From: Acidovorax sp. sif1233
GTDB taxonomy: Bacteria > Pseudomonadota > Gammaproteobacteria > Burkholderiales > Burkholderiaceae_C
Direction of reading: 5' to 3'
Assembly: GCF_019218755.1 (NCBI RefSeq)
Contig: NZ_JAHUWZ010000003.1
Span: 372,001-436,000 of the forward strand
Length of the DNA: 64,000 nt
The notes below the pieces were generated by a model that did no database searches, had not been told where the DNA came from, and saw only the letters and a list, made by a program, of their open reading frames with translations. Below, one piece after another: positions 23,695 to 33,200 of the stretch (position 1 is its first letter; each line of letters begins with the position of its first letter). The position numbers were made by a program, and so were the translations under genes.

Positions 23695-24858
23695 TTAGAC
23701 GGGGTAGGTGCCCGGCAGCAGGATGGACTGGTCCACCGTGTTGATGTTGGTGTGGCCGCAGAAGGCCATGGTGATGTCCAGCTCCTTCTGGATGATCTGC
23801 AGCGCGCGGGTCACCCCCGCCTCGCCGAAGGCACCCAGGCCGTAGAGGAAACTGCGCCCGATCAGCGTGCCCTGGGCGCCCAGCGCGCGCGCCTTGAGCA
23901 CGTCCTGCCCGCTGCGGATGCCGCCGTCCATCCACACCTCGATGTCCTTGCCGGCAGCGGCCGCGATGCCGGGCAGCGCGGCGATGGACGATGGCGCGCC
24001 GTCCAGCTGGCGGCCGCCGTGGTTGCTGACGATGAGCGCATCGGCGCCGCTGTCGACCGCCAGGCGGGCGTCCTCCGCGTCCATGATGCCCTTGAGGATC
24101 AGCTTGCCGCCCCAGCGCTTCTTGATCCACTCGACATCGCCCCAGTTGAGCTGCGGGTCGAACTGCTCGGCCGTCCAGGACGAGAGCGAGGACAGGTCGC
24201 CCACGCCCTTGGCATGGCCCACGATGTTGCCGAACGAGCGGCGCGGGGTGCCCAGCATGCCCAGGCACCAGCGCGGCTTGGTCGCCAGGTTGATGAGGTT
24301 GGCGAGCGTGGGCTTGGGCGGGGCCGACAGTCCGTTCTTGATGTCCTTGTGGCGCTGGCCCAGGATCTGCAGGTCCAGCGTGAGCTGCAGCGCCGAGCAG
24401 TTGGCGGCCTTGGCGCGGTCGATCAGGCGCTCGATGAAGTCGCGGTCGCGCATCACATACACCTGGAACCAGAACGGGTGGCGCCCCGTGTGCTCGGCGA
24501 TGTCCTCGAGGGAGCAGATGCTCATGGTCGAGAGCGTGAACGGGATGCCGAACGCCTTGGCCGCCTTCGCGCCCAGGATCTCGCCGTCGGCATGCTGCAT
24601 GCCCGTGAGGCCCGCGGGCGCGATGGCCACGGGCATGGCCACGTCCTGCCCCACCATGGTGGTGCGCGTGCTGCGGCCTTCCATGTTCACGGCCACGCGC
24701 TGGCGCAGCTTGATGCGCTGGAAGTCGCTTTCGTTGGCGCGGTAGGTGCCCTCGGTGTACGAGCCTGAATCGGCGTAGTCATAGAACATGCGCGGCACGC
24801 GCCGCTGGGCGATGACACGCAGGTCTTCGATGCAGGTGATTTTGGACAAGTCAGGCAC
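23695..24858 (-). CDS. FMN-dependent L-2-hydroxyacid (lactate) dehydrogenase
   Basis: 387 residues of the LldD/glycolate oxidase family. Visible sites: MFYDYADSGSYTE, PVAIAPAGLTGMQHADGE, FQVYVMRDRD, LTLDLQILGQRHKD, the FMN lysine in LILKGIMD, catalytic His and Arg in SNHGGRQLDG, and the phosphate site MDGGIRSGQDV. It oxidises an L-2-hydroxy acid to the 2-oxo acid and passes electrons to quinone. The best start is the GTG at 24858, preceded by GGAG seven bases away; longer frames lack a ribosome site. Lactate is the default substrate; mandelate or glycolate are possible. Confidence 0.88.
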   Translation of the reverse strand: MPDLSKITCIEDLRVIAQRRVPRMFYDYADSGSYTEGTYRANESDFQRIKLRQRVAVNMEGRSTRTTMVGQDVAMPVAIAPAGLTGMQHADGEILGAKAAKAFGIPFTLSTMSICSLEDIAEHTGRHPFWFQVYVMRDRDFIERLIDRAKAANCSALQLTLDLQILGQRHKDIKNGLSAPPKPTLANLINLATKPRWCLGMLGTPRRSFGNIVGHAKGVGDLSSLSSWTAEQFDPQLNWGDVEWIKKRWGGKLILKGIMDAEDARLAVDSGADALIVSNHGGRQLDGAPSSIAALPGIAAAAGKDIEVWMDGGIRSGQDVLKARALGAQGTLIGRSFLYGLGAFGEAGVTRALQIIQKELDITMAFCGHTNINTVDQSILLPGTYPV

Positions 24859-25027
24859 GCGGACGCTCCAGAAGGGGTTGCACAGGGGACGGTAAGAACT
24901 GCGCGGATGGTAGGCACTTGCGCGCTGGCGGGCCATCAAAATTATTTGCGCGGGGCTGCAACAAATTTCCAAGGCAGGCCGAGGCGGGCCCGCGCAAGCT
25001 CCAGGACTTTCACCAAAAACACCGACT

Positions 25028-25074
25028 GGCGCTTATTCCACAAGCGCAATAAGCTATTATTTTCATAGCAAAAC
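25028..25074. repeat. Intergenic AT-rich two-hairpin element
   Basis: GCGCTT-N7-AAGCGC is followed by AAGCTAT and, after seven bases, ATAGC: two small hairpins in a row, the same plan as at 13425-13471. It lies in a 280-base gap (24859-25138) between the dehydrogenase start and the GGDEF gene end, in which I see no other feature. Confidence 0.7.
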
Positions 25075-25138
25075 ATGATCCCACCGTGGGTTCTGGCATG
25101 CGGCCCCCCTCCCCGCACCGCGTCGCACCGCCGCATGC

Positions 25139-27421
25139 TCAGCGCACGCGGCCTCCCGCGTTGTCGGCCAGCACGACCTCGGGCGCCTCGTCCGGGCCCC
25201 GGTAGAGCATGAAGCGCATGCGCCCGCCGCGCTTGGCGGCGTACATGGCGCTGTCGGCATGGCGCGAAAGCGCGTCGAAGGTGTCACCATGCTGGGGGTA
25301 CAGCGCGATGCCGCCGCTCAGCCCGATCTGCAGCACCCGCCCCGCCAGCTCGAAAGGCAGGTCGCAGGACGCGAGGATCTTGCACGCCACGCTGCACGCG
25401 GGCTCGGCGCCGTCCAGCCCCGGCAGCAGCACCACGAATTCGTCGCCGCCCTGGCGGCACACGGTGTCCGAGGCGCGCACGGCGGCCTTCAGGCGCTGGG
25501 CGAACTGCACCAGCAGCAGGTCGCCCACATCGTGGCCGAGGGTGTCATTCACGTCCTTGAAGCCGTCCAGGTCCAGGTACATCACGGCCAGGCACTTGCC
25601 GTCGCGGCGCGCCTGCGAGATGGCCAGCTGGGCGCGGTCCTGCAGCAGCACGCGGTTGGGCAGGTCGGTCAGCGCGTCGTACTGGGCGAGGTGCGCCATG
25701 CGCTCGGCCATGACCACCGATTCGGTCACATCGCGCAGCACGGCCACGGCGCCCGTCACGGCCCCATGGCGGTCGGTGATGGGGCTGGAGGTTTCCTCCA
25801 CCTGAAAGCGCTGCCCGCTGGTGCGGTGCAGGACCACGCCGCGCACCGCTTCCACCGCCAGGCCCTGCTCCATGGCCTGGCGCAAGGGGCTGGCCAGCAC
25901 CGCGTCGTTGTCGGGGCTGCGCAGGTTCACCACCTCGTCCACGTTGTGGCCCGCCGCGTCGAAGGCCTGCCAGCCGGTCAGGCGCTCGGCCACCGGGTTC
26001 AGGTACGTGACCGCTCCATGGGCGTCCGCGCAGACCACCGCGTCTCCGATGGACTGCAGCGTGAGGCGCACGCGCTCCTTCTCGTCAAACAGTTCGTCCT
26101 CCATGCGCTTGCGTTCCGAGATGTCCGTCACCTGCACGAAGATGCCACGCACCTTGCCGCCCTCGGTGTCAGGCAGGTAGGAGGCCATGGTGTGGCGCGC
26201 AACGCCATGCACATCCGCGAAGGTGCGCTCGAACAGTTGCGGCTCGCCCAGCAGCGCCCTGTCCAGGAACGGCTTGTTCTGCGCGAACAGCTCCGGCCCG
26301 AGCAGGTCGCTCAGGTGCATGCCGGGCATGCGCTCGGGCCGCACGCCGAACCACTCGAAATAGACCTGGTTGGCGAACCGGTTGCGCAGCCCGGCATCCC
26401 AGTAGCCGATCATCGAGGGCATGTTGTCGAGAATGGTGCGCGTGTTGCGTTCGGCCTCGCGCAGCCGCGCGGAGACCTGCTGGCGCAGCGTGAGCTCGCG
26501 CACGAACAGCGTGGCCAGCCCCACGCAGCTGACCATCAGCAGCAGCGCGAACCCGCCCAGCACCCAGGCGCTGCGGTACCACTTGGCCAGGACGGTGTCG
26601 GTGGACTGCGCCACGTTGAGGATCAGCGGATAGCGCCCCACGGGACGGAACGAATACAGGCGCTCCATGCCGTCGATGGTGGACGTGCCGATGAAGGTGC
26701 CCGTGCCCTCCGTCTGGAAGCGGATCATGTTGGGGGTGCCCGCCAGGCTGCGGCCCACGTCGGCGTCGCCATAGGGAAACCGGGTGATCACGACGCCGTC
26801 GCTGCGAAACAGGTTCACGCCGCTGTGGGGGCCCATGTCGAGCGAACCGAACAGCTCATTGAAATAGCTCAGGCTGATGGCGCCCACCACCACCCCGGCG
26901 AAGCTGCCGTCCGGGCGGTAGTAGGCGCGCGAGACCGGCAGGATGTTGAGCCCGGTCACGCGCGAGGGCACGGGCTTGCCCACGAACAGGCCCTGGTGCC
27001 CGCCCGACTGGAACGCCGTGAAATAGTCGCGGTCCGCGAAGTTGACCCGGCGCGGCGGCAGCGGGCCCGAATCGAGCACCACGTTGCCCAGGGTGTCGAG
27101 CACCAGCACATCGCCCGCGCCACGCGCGCGCAGGGAGTTGTCGAACACCACCCGGGCGCGCAGGTCGGGCGGCAGGGCCCACACCTCGGGCCTGCCCACC
27201 TCGCGCGCCACGCCTTCCAGCGATTTGTCGAACGTGTCGAGCGCCCAGCTCAGCCCCTGCTCCAGCGTGCGCGCGAGATTGGCGTTGGTCTGGGCGGCGT
27301 AGTTCCACTCGTCAGCGCGAATGGTCCAGATCGTGCGTGCGAAGAGTGCGCCAATGCCCAGCGAGACCAACAGGGCCAGCCAGATCAGGCGGTGGGAAAA
27401 GAACTGGCGCAGAAAGGGCAT
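25139..27421 (-). CDS. Large diguanylate cyclase: periplasmic sensor, two PAS domains, GGDEF
   Basis: The 760-residue protein has membrane segments near residues 10-28 and 295-318 around a Cache-like sensor, then two PAS domains (about 335-455, with DNMPSMIGYWDAGLRNRF, and about 460-580, with SIGDAVVCADAHGAVTYLN) and a GGDEF domain (about 590-750). The active site GGDEF is at 658-662 with an RxxD inhibitory site (RASD) five residues before it. No EAL domain follows. It should make cyclic di-GMP in answer to a periplasmic ligand and a cytoplasmic PAS input. The gene follows pbpC by 83 bases and may have its own promoter there. Confidence 0.9.
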   Translation of the reverse strand: MPFLRQFFSHRLIWLALLVSLGIGALFARTIWTIRADEWNYAAQTNANLARTLEQGLSWALDTFDKSLEGVAREVGRPEVWALPPDLRARVVFDNSLRARGAGDVLVLDTLGNVVLDSGPLPPRRVNFADRDYFTAFQSGGHQGLFVGKPVPSRVTGLNILPVSRAYYRPDGSFAGVVVGAISLSYFNELFGSLDMGPHSGVNLFRSDGVVITRFPYGDADVGRSLAGTPNMIRFQTEGTGTFIGTSTIDGMERLYSFRPVGRYPLILNVAQSTDTVLAKWYRSAWVLGGFALLLMVSCVGLATLFVRELTLRQQVSARLREAERNTRTILDNMPSMIGYWDAGLRNRFANQVYFEWFGVRPERMPGMHLSDLLGPELFAQNKPFLDRALLGEPQLFERTFADVHGVARHTMASYLPDTEGGKVRGIFVQVTDISERKRMEDELFDEKERVRLTLQSIGDAVVCADAHGAVTYLNPVAERLTGWQAFDAAGHNVDEVVNLRSPDNDAVLASPLRQAMEQGLAVEAVRGVVLHRTSGQRFQVEETSSPITDRHGAVTGAVAVLRDVTESVVMAERMAHLAQYDALTDLPNRVLLQDRAQLAISQARRDGKCLAVMYLDLDGFKDVNDTLGHDVGDLLLVQFAQRLKAAVRASDTVCRQGGDEFVVLLPGLDGAEPACSVACKILASCDLPFELAGRVLQIGLSGGIALYPQHGDTFDALSRHADSAMYAAKRGGRMRFMLYRGPDEAPEVVLADNAGGRVR

Positions 27422-27504
27422 AGAAATATCTTGTAACCATTCTAGGCGTCTACCTGTGGCGTGCCGGGCGGCAAGTCACACCGTATCCCTCGGATTTCGT
27501 GGCG

Positions 27505-29880
27505 TCAATGCGCAGTGGCCCTGGGTGCGGGCGCCACGGCACCCGCGCCGCGCACCTCGATGCGGACCTCGTCCAGCACCTGGCCCTGGGCATCGGTGAG
27601 CTGCACCACGTGCCGCCCCGGCCAGGGCATCCAGGCCACGCGCGCGCCGCGCCCGAGCGGCCTGCCGTCCATGCGCCACAGCCACCCGCTTCCCGTGGCG
27701 GTGAACTGCAGGCGCTGGCGCGCGGGAGGGATGTCCGGGTCCAGCGCGATGATGGTGCCAGGGGCCGGCGCCGTGATGCGCGCGCCAAGGCCCGGCGCGG
27801 CCGCCCCGGCCTCGCGCCCCGGGGGATGGGGGGTTCTTTTGGTGCTGGTGCTGGGTTCGTCTTGCCCGTTAGCTCCTGAATCAATAGCAAACAGGGGCTG
27901 CTGGGTGCCCTCCAGGAACCACTCCTGCCGCGCCGCCTCCAGGGGCTGGCGGGCGTCGCCCGCGCCACCGGGCTGTGGCGCGGCGGGCCCGAATTGCACG
28001 GCGGCCCGGGCAAGGCCCGGGGGCGCCTTGGGGGCGCGGCTGGGTTCGCGCGCGTGCAGGAAGCCCATGACCGCGGCCCAGATGGGCGCGGCGCCGCTGG
28101 TGCCGCTCACGTCGTGCATGGCCGCGCCGCTGGCATTGCCCACCCATACGCCCACGGTGTAGCGCGCGGACCAGCCCACGGCCCAGTTGTCGCGCATGTC
28201 CTTGCTGGTGCCGGTCTTCACGGCGGTCCAGAAGCGCGTGGCCAGCACGCTGTCGGTGCCAAAGGTGCGCGCCCGCGCATTGCCGTCGGACAGGATGTCG
28301 CCCACGATGAAGGCCGCGCGCGGATCGAGCGCGGGGACGAAGGCCGGGGCCTTGCAAGGGGGCGCCTGCGCCCATGCCACCGGGCTCAGGCGCCCGCCGT
28401 TGGCGAGGGTGCGAAACGCGTTGGACAGGTGCAGCAGCGGCACCTCGGGGCTGCCCAGCGCGAGGCTGTAGCCAAAGTAGTCCCCGTTTTCGCGCAGCGG
28501 CATGCCCGCCGCGGAGAGCTGGCGATGGAACGCGTCCGGCGTGACCATGACCAGCGTGCGCACCGCCGGCACGTTCAGCGACGCCGCCAGCGCGGTGCGC
28601 ACCGACACCCAGCCCTTGAACTGGCGGTCGTAATTCTGCGGGATGTACAGGCCGCCCGCGGTGGCGATGTGCGCGGGCGAATCGTCCACCAGCGAGGCCG
28701 CCGTGAGACGCCGCTCGGCGATGGCCTGCGCATACAGGAACGGCTTGAGCGTGGAGCCCGGCTGGCGCGGCGCCAGCACGCCGTCCACCTCGCCGGCCTG
28801 GCTCAGCGGCCCCGACGAGCCCACCCAGGCCAGCACCGCGCCCGTGGCGTTGTCCAGCACCAGCACCGCGCCGTCTTCCACGTTGCGCCCGCGCAGCTCC
28901 CGCAGGTGCTGCTGCAGGGTCTGCACGGCAAAGCGCTGCAGCGGCGCGCGCAGCGTGCTCTGCACGCGCTCGGGCACCACGCCCCCTTCCTTGAAGCGCT
29001 GGCGCAGCAAGTGCCGCGCGAAGTGGGGGGCCACGCCCTCGCTCGCATCGAACGCGCGGCGCTGCAGCGCCGCCGTGGCGAACAGGTCCAGGGCATCGCA
29101 GTCCACGGGGGGCAGGTGCTGTGCCGGACGGCCGGAGGCCAGGGATGGCGGCCGCGCCGGTGGCTGCTGCGCCCGCATGTCGCGCAGCACCCCGCAGGCC
29201 CGCTGCGCCACCAGGCCGGGGCGCGCGTTGGGCGCGCGCACCAGCGCGGCCGCCACGGCTGCCTCGCGCTCGTCCAGGCCATGGGCGGCCTTGCCGAACA
29301 GCGTGCGGCTCAGGGCGTCGATGCCCACCAGTTCGCTGCGAAAGGGTACGAGGTTGAGGTAGGCCTCCAGGATCTGGTCCTTGCGCCAGCGCCGGTCCAG
29401 CACCTGCGCGGCCACCGTCTGGCCGAGCTTTTGCGCCACCGAGCGCCCGCCCGGCCCCTGGCGCCAGTCCCCATCGAGCAGGCCCGCCAGCTGCATGGTG
29501 ATGGTGCTGGCCCCGCGCGTGCGCTGGTTCCACAGGTTGCCCCAGGCGGCGGCCGAGGCGGCTTGCCAGTCCACCCCGCTGTGCTCGAAGAAACGCTTGT
29601 CCTCGCTGAGCACCAGGGCCGTGCGCAGCGCGGGTGAAATGTCGGCCAGCGCCACCCACTGGCCACGGCGCACGGTGGTGTCGGTGCGCAGGCGCTGCAG
29701 CACCTCGCCCTCGCGCGAGAGGAGCACGGTGTCGGACGGTCTGAAGTCCGCGCGCACCTCCTCGAAAGTCGCGATGGCCGCCGCGGGCGCCGCCAGGAAG
29801 GCGGACAGGGCCGCCACGGCCCACCCCTTGTACGGCCTGCGCGCCCGCCCGGGCACCACGGGCCGGCCACGGTCAGTCAT
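27505..29880 (-). CDS. pbpC: Penicillin-binding protein 1C
   Basis: 791 residues: a short cytoplasmic tail, one membrane segment (about 18-38), a GT51 glycosyltransferase domain with EDKRFFEHSGVD and RGASTITMQLAG, a transpeptidase domain with the active serine in QPGSTLKPF and KTGTSKDMRDNWAVG, and a C-terminal BiPBP_C domain. It polymerises and may cross-link peptidoglycan. It is the third gene of an operon with the alpha-2-macroglobulin, a pairing known from other bacteria (yfhM-pbpC in E. coli). Its start overlaps the small membrane protein gene by eight bases. A linker near residues 663-671 is encoded by an AT-rich segment that resembles the repeat family. Confidence 0.93.
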   Translation of the reverse strand: MTDRGRPVVPGRARRPYKGWAVAALSAFLAAPAAAIATFEEVRADFRPSDTVLLSREGEVLQRLRTDTTVRRGQWVALADISPALRTALVLSEDKRFFEHSGVDWQAASAAAWGNLWNQRTRGASTITMQLAGLLDGDWRQGPGGRSVAQKLGQTVAAQVLDRRWRKDQILEAYLNLVPFRSELVGIDALSRTLFGKAAHGLDEREAAVAAALVRAPNARPGLVAQRACGVLRDMRAQQPPARPPSLASGRPAQHLPPVDCDALDLFATAALQRRAFDASEGVAPHFARHLLRQRFKEGGVVPERVQSTLRAPLQRFAVQTLQQHLRELRGRNVEDGAVLVLDNATGAVLAWVGSSGPLSQAGEVDGVLAPRQPGSTLKPFLYAQAIAERRLTAASLVDDSPAHIATAGGLYIPQNYDRQFKGWVSVRTALAASLNVPAVRTLVMVTPDAFHRQLSAAGMPLRENGDYFGYSLALGSPEVPLLHLSNAFRTLANGGRLSPVAWAQAPPCKAPAFVPALDPRAAFIVGDILSDGNARARTFGTDSVLATRFWTAVKTGTSKDMRDNWAVGWSARYTVGVWVGNASGAAMHDVSGTSGAAPIWAAVMGFLHAREPSRAPKAPPGLARAAVQFGPAAPQPGGAGDARQPLEAARQEWFLEGTQQPLFAIDSGANGQDEPSTSTKRTPHPPGREAGAAAPGLGARITAPAPGTIIALDPDIPPARQRLQFTATGSGWLWRMDGRPLGRGARVAWMPWPGRHVVQLTDAQGQVLDEVRIEVRGAGAVAPAPRATAH
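27869..27893. repeat. AT-rich repeat-like segment inside pbpC
   Basis: The minus strand reads TTTGCTATTGATTCAGGAGC here, with rare AT-rich codons (TTT, GCT, ATT, GAT, TCA, GGA) in an otherwise very GC-rich gene. It recalls part of the intergenic AT-rich element family of this genome and falls in the variable linker before the BiPBP_C domain. Confidence 0.4.
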
Positions 29881-30241
29881 CCCGATGCTCCCGGTCGAAC
29901 CGCGTTTCGGCCTCGGTCAGGTGGCGCAGCAGCACGTGCGAGATCAGGTTGACCCCGATGCCGCCGAACACCACCGGCAGGATATACAGGGCAATCGACA
30001 GCTCGGAGATGAACACCGCGTCGTCCGCCAGCGACGGCGTGCCTTTGGCCAGGGCCGCGAGCGATTGCAGCAGGTACACGTCCACGCCCGCGATCAGCAC
30101 CAGCGCCACGCCAAAACCCAGCACCGCCATGCGCGAGATCGAGCGCGTGGCCAGCAGCAGCCCATAGATGCCCGCGGGCAGCACCAGGGAAAACGCCACC
30201 AGCAGCCAGAACCGCAGTTCCACGAAGACACTGAGGCTCAT
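29873..30241 (-). CDS. Small membrane protein between alpha-2-macroglobulin and pbpC
   Basis: 122 residues with about three membrane segments (near residues 8-31, 38-60 and 78-104) and a charged C-terminal tail (TEAETRFDREHRDD). I do not recognise a named family. Its end overlaps the pbpC start by eight bases and its start lies 51 bases after the alpha-2-macroglobulin stop, so it is co-transcribed with both. A role in anchoring or coupling the periplasmic protease trap to the cell-wall enzyme is possible but is inference. Confidence 0.7.
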   Translation of the reverse strand: MSLSVFVELRFWLLVAFSLVLPAGIYGLLLATRSISRMAVLGFGVALVLIAGVDVYLLQSLAALAKGTPSLADDAVFISELSIALYILPVVFGGIGVNLISHVLLRHLTEAETRFDREHRDD

Positions 30242-30292
30242 GGCGCGCGGCTCCGGGGACGGCTCATGACGGGGCGTGGCACGGCGCCGCGG

Positions 30293-33200
30293 CTACCTGG
30301 CCGCCTCCACCTTGACCCGCGCGTTGGGCAGCTCGCCGAACATCTCGGGCGCGTACATGGCCTCCACGCGGCTCGGGGGCAACGCGAAATCGCCCACGTT
30401 GTTCAGGCGCACGGTGTACTCCATCTTGACCGTGCCCTTGGGCAGGTACTCGTAGTAGCTGCGGAAGGCCTCGAAGCTGCGCTCCTCGAATGCGGGCCAG
30501 CCCGCGCCGCTCTTCGCCTTCTCGCCCTGCGTGGCGATGGCCGAGTCGCGGCCCAGGCCGCTGCCCAGGATGGTGGCGCCGCCCGGGACCGGGTCGGTGA
30601 TGGCCACCCAGGTCATGTCGGCGCTGGCGTTCACCTCCAGGGTCACGCGCAGCACGTCGCCGCGCGTGTACTGGCCGGGCGGCAGCGCCTTGTTGGCCTG
30701 CTCCACGGGCGTCACCGTCTTGGTGATGGAGTACCCGGCGGCAAAAGGCGCCTTCAGCTGGATGGCGGCCACCGACTGCAGCGTGAGCCAGGGCTTGCCG
30801 GGGCCCTGGTGCGTGACGGCCAGTGGCTCCTTGCCACCCGCTTTGCCCCAGGGCAGGAACATGCCGTTGTTCTTCAGGTTGCCCGGCGACGCAGGCGCGC
30901 CGAACCAGGTGGCCTGGTGCGCAGCGCCCGTCAGGTCGGTGGTCTTCACGCGCTCGACCTTGCTCCAGTCCACCGCCGCGTTGTGGGTGCCCATGGCGGC
31001 CCTGGTGGTGCCCGACACCGGCGTGGCCTCGAACCTGGCGCTGAACTTCTCCAGCGCCAGCCCGCCCCACAGGTTGGCCGTGGTGGTGTGCCAGGCGCCG
31101 GCCTGCTGGCGGCTGATGAAGCCGTTGGCCAGGCGGCCCATGTCGTCCTTCCAGGCCGGGTCGTCCATCACCGCGAGCATCAGGCGCGCGGTGTTCACGT
31201 CGCCGTTCTGCATCAGCCACCACCAGTAGTCGTCCTGCTCGGTGCTGAAGTTCAGCTTGGTGCCCTGGAACGACAGGCGGCTGCGCAGGATCTGCAGGGC
31301 CTCGGCCAGGCGCTTGTCGCGCTCGGGCACGTCGGCCACGCGTTTGAGCACGTTCACCCAGTCGATCACCGTGTGCGTGGGCCACTGGTTGGGCGCGATG
31401 GTGATGCTGCCGACCATCCGGCCCTGGGCCTTGCCGTAGCGCGAGAGCGCCTCCAGCGCGGCCACCTTGCGCATGTCCAGGTCCTTGCGCGGGCTCCAGA
31501 AGCTGCGCTGGATGCGGCCTTCCACGAACGCGATCAAGCCGCGCTCCATGGGCGCGCGGGCCTCGTCGGGCAGGGCAAACGCGGGGTTGAGGCTGGCCGC
31601 CTCGTGCGTGGCCGCCAGCACGTAGGCCGTGAGCGTGTCGCTGCCCCGGTTGGCGTCGCCGTCGCGCGGCGGGAAGTAGTTGGCCAGACCGTCGCTGTCC
31701 AGGTAGGTGGGCAGCTGCGCCACCACGGTCTGCCACAGCGCGCCGTCACGCAGGCCCACGGCCTTGCTGGTCTTTTGCTCCAGGCAGGCGAACGGGTAGC
31801 GGGCCCACCAGTCGCGCACGCCGGGCAGGCCCTCGGCCAGCTTGGGCTGCAGCGACATCTTGAGGCCGCCCCGGCCCGGCAGCGCATCGGCGGGCGGGTT
31901 CACGTCCAGGCTGAAGCTGCCGTCCACCTGCACGAGCGTGGCCTGCTGCACCGTGAGCGGCACGGCGGGGATGATGCGCTGGCGTGCCTTGAGGGCATCG
32001 CGCGCGCCGCTGACGGTGTCCTTGGCCTCGATCTCCCACAGGATGGACTCGGAGCGCGTCTGCGCCAGCTGGGCCGGCGCGGTGACGTTCCAGGCCACCT
32101 CGCGCGACTCGCCGGCGGGGATGTCGACGGTCTGGGGCTTGAGCTCCAGCAGCGTGGCGCGCGGCGCTACCTCGACCTTCATCGCCGCCTTGGTGGTGTT
32201 GCGCAGCGTGATCTGCGCGCGGAACTGGTCGTCCTCGCGCACCAGGGGCGGCAGGCCGCTGATGATCTGCAAGTCCTGCGTGGCGCGGATGCTGGTGCTG
32301 CCGGTGCCGAACAGGCCGGTGGACGCATCGGCCACCGCCACGATCTTGAACGTGGTCAGCGCGTCATTGAGCGGCACCGTCACCTTGGCCTGGCCGTTGG
32401 CGTCCAGCTGCAGGGCCGGCTCCCACAGCAGCAGCGTGTCGAGCAGCTCGCGCGTCTGCGCCCTGCCCCCTCCGCCGCCGGCAGGCACGGCCTTCTTGCC
32501 ATAGTGGCGCCGGCCGATGATCTCCATCTGCGCGGTGGAGGTCTCCACGCCCCAGCTGCGGCGCTGGAGCATGGCTTCGAGCAGGTTCCAGCTGGTGTTG
32601 GGCATCAGCTCCAGCAGCGCCTGGTCCACGGCGGCCACGGCCACCTCGGCATTGGCGGCGGGCTTGCCGCCCGGCAACGTGGCGGTGATGGTGACCTGCG
32701 CCTTGCCGCGCACGGCATAGCTTTCCTTGTCGGCCGCCACCTTCACGCTGATCTGGTGGGCCTGCGTGCCCACGCGGATCTCGGCCAGGCCCAGCCGGAA
32801 GGCGGGCTTGGACAGGTCCACCAGCGCCGTGGGCGCCTGGTACTCCTTGCCCTCGTACCAGAACGAGGTCCACCACTCGCGCGGCGCCTTGAAGCCCCAG
32901 GTGAAGAAGCTGTACCACGGCACCTCGCGCAGGCGCCCGCGCAGGGCCAGCACGCTCACGTACACGTTCGGGCCCCAATCCGGCTGCACCTTCAGGCTCA
33001 CCGTCGGGTCCTGGCCGTTGAGCTGCACCACCTGGGTGTCGATGACGCCCTCGCGCTCCACCGCCACCAGTGCCGTGGCAAAGCGGAACGGCATGCGCAC
33101 CTGGAACTTGGCGGTCTCGCCCGGCTGGTAGCTTTTCTTCTCGGGCAGCAGGTCGATGCGGTCGTGGTCCTCGCCGCCAAACCACAGCTCGCCCTGGCGC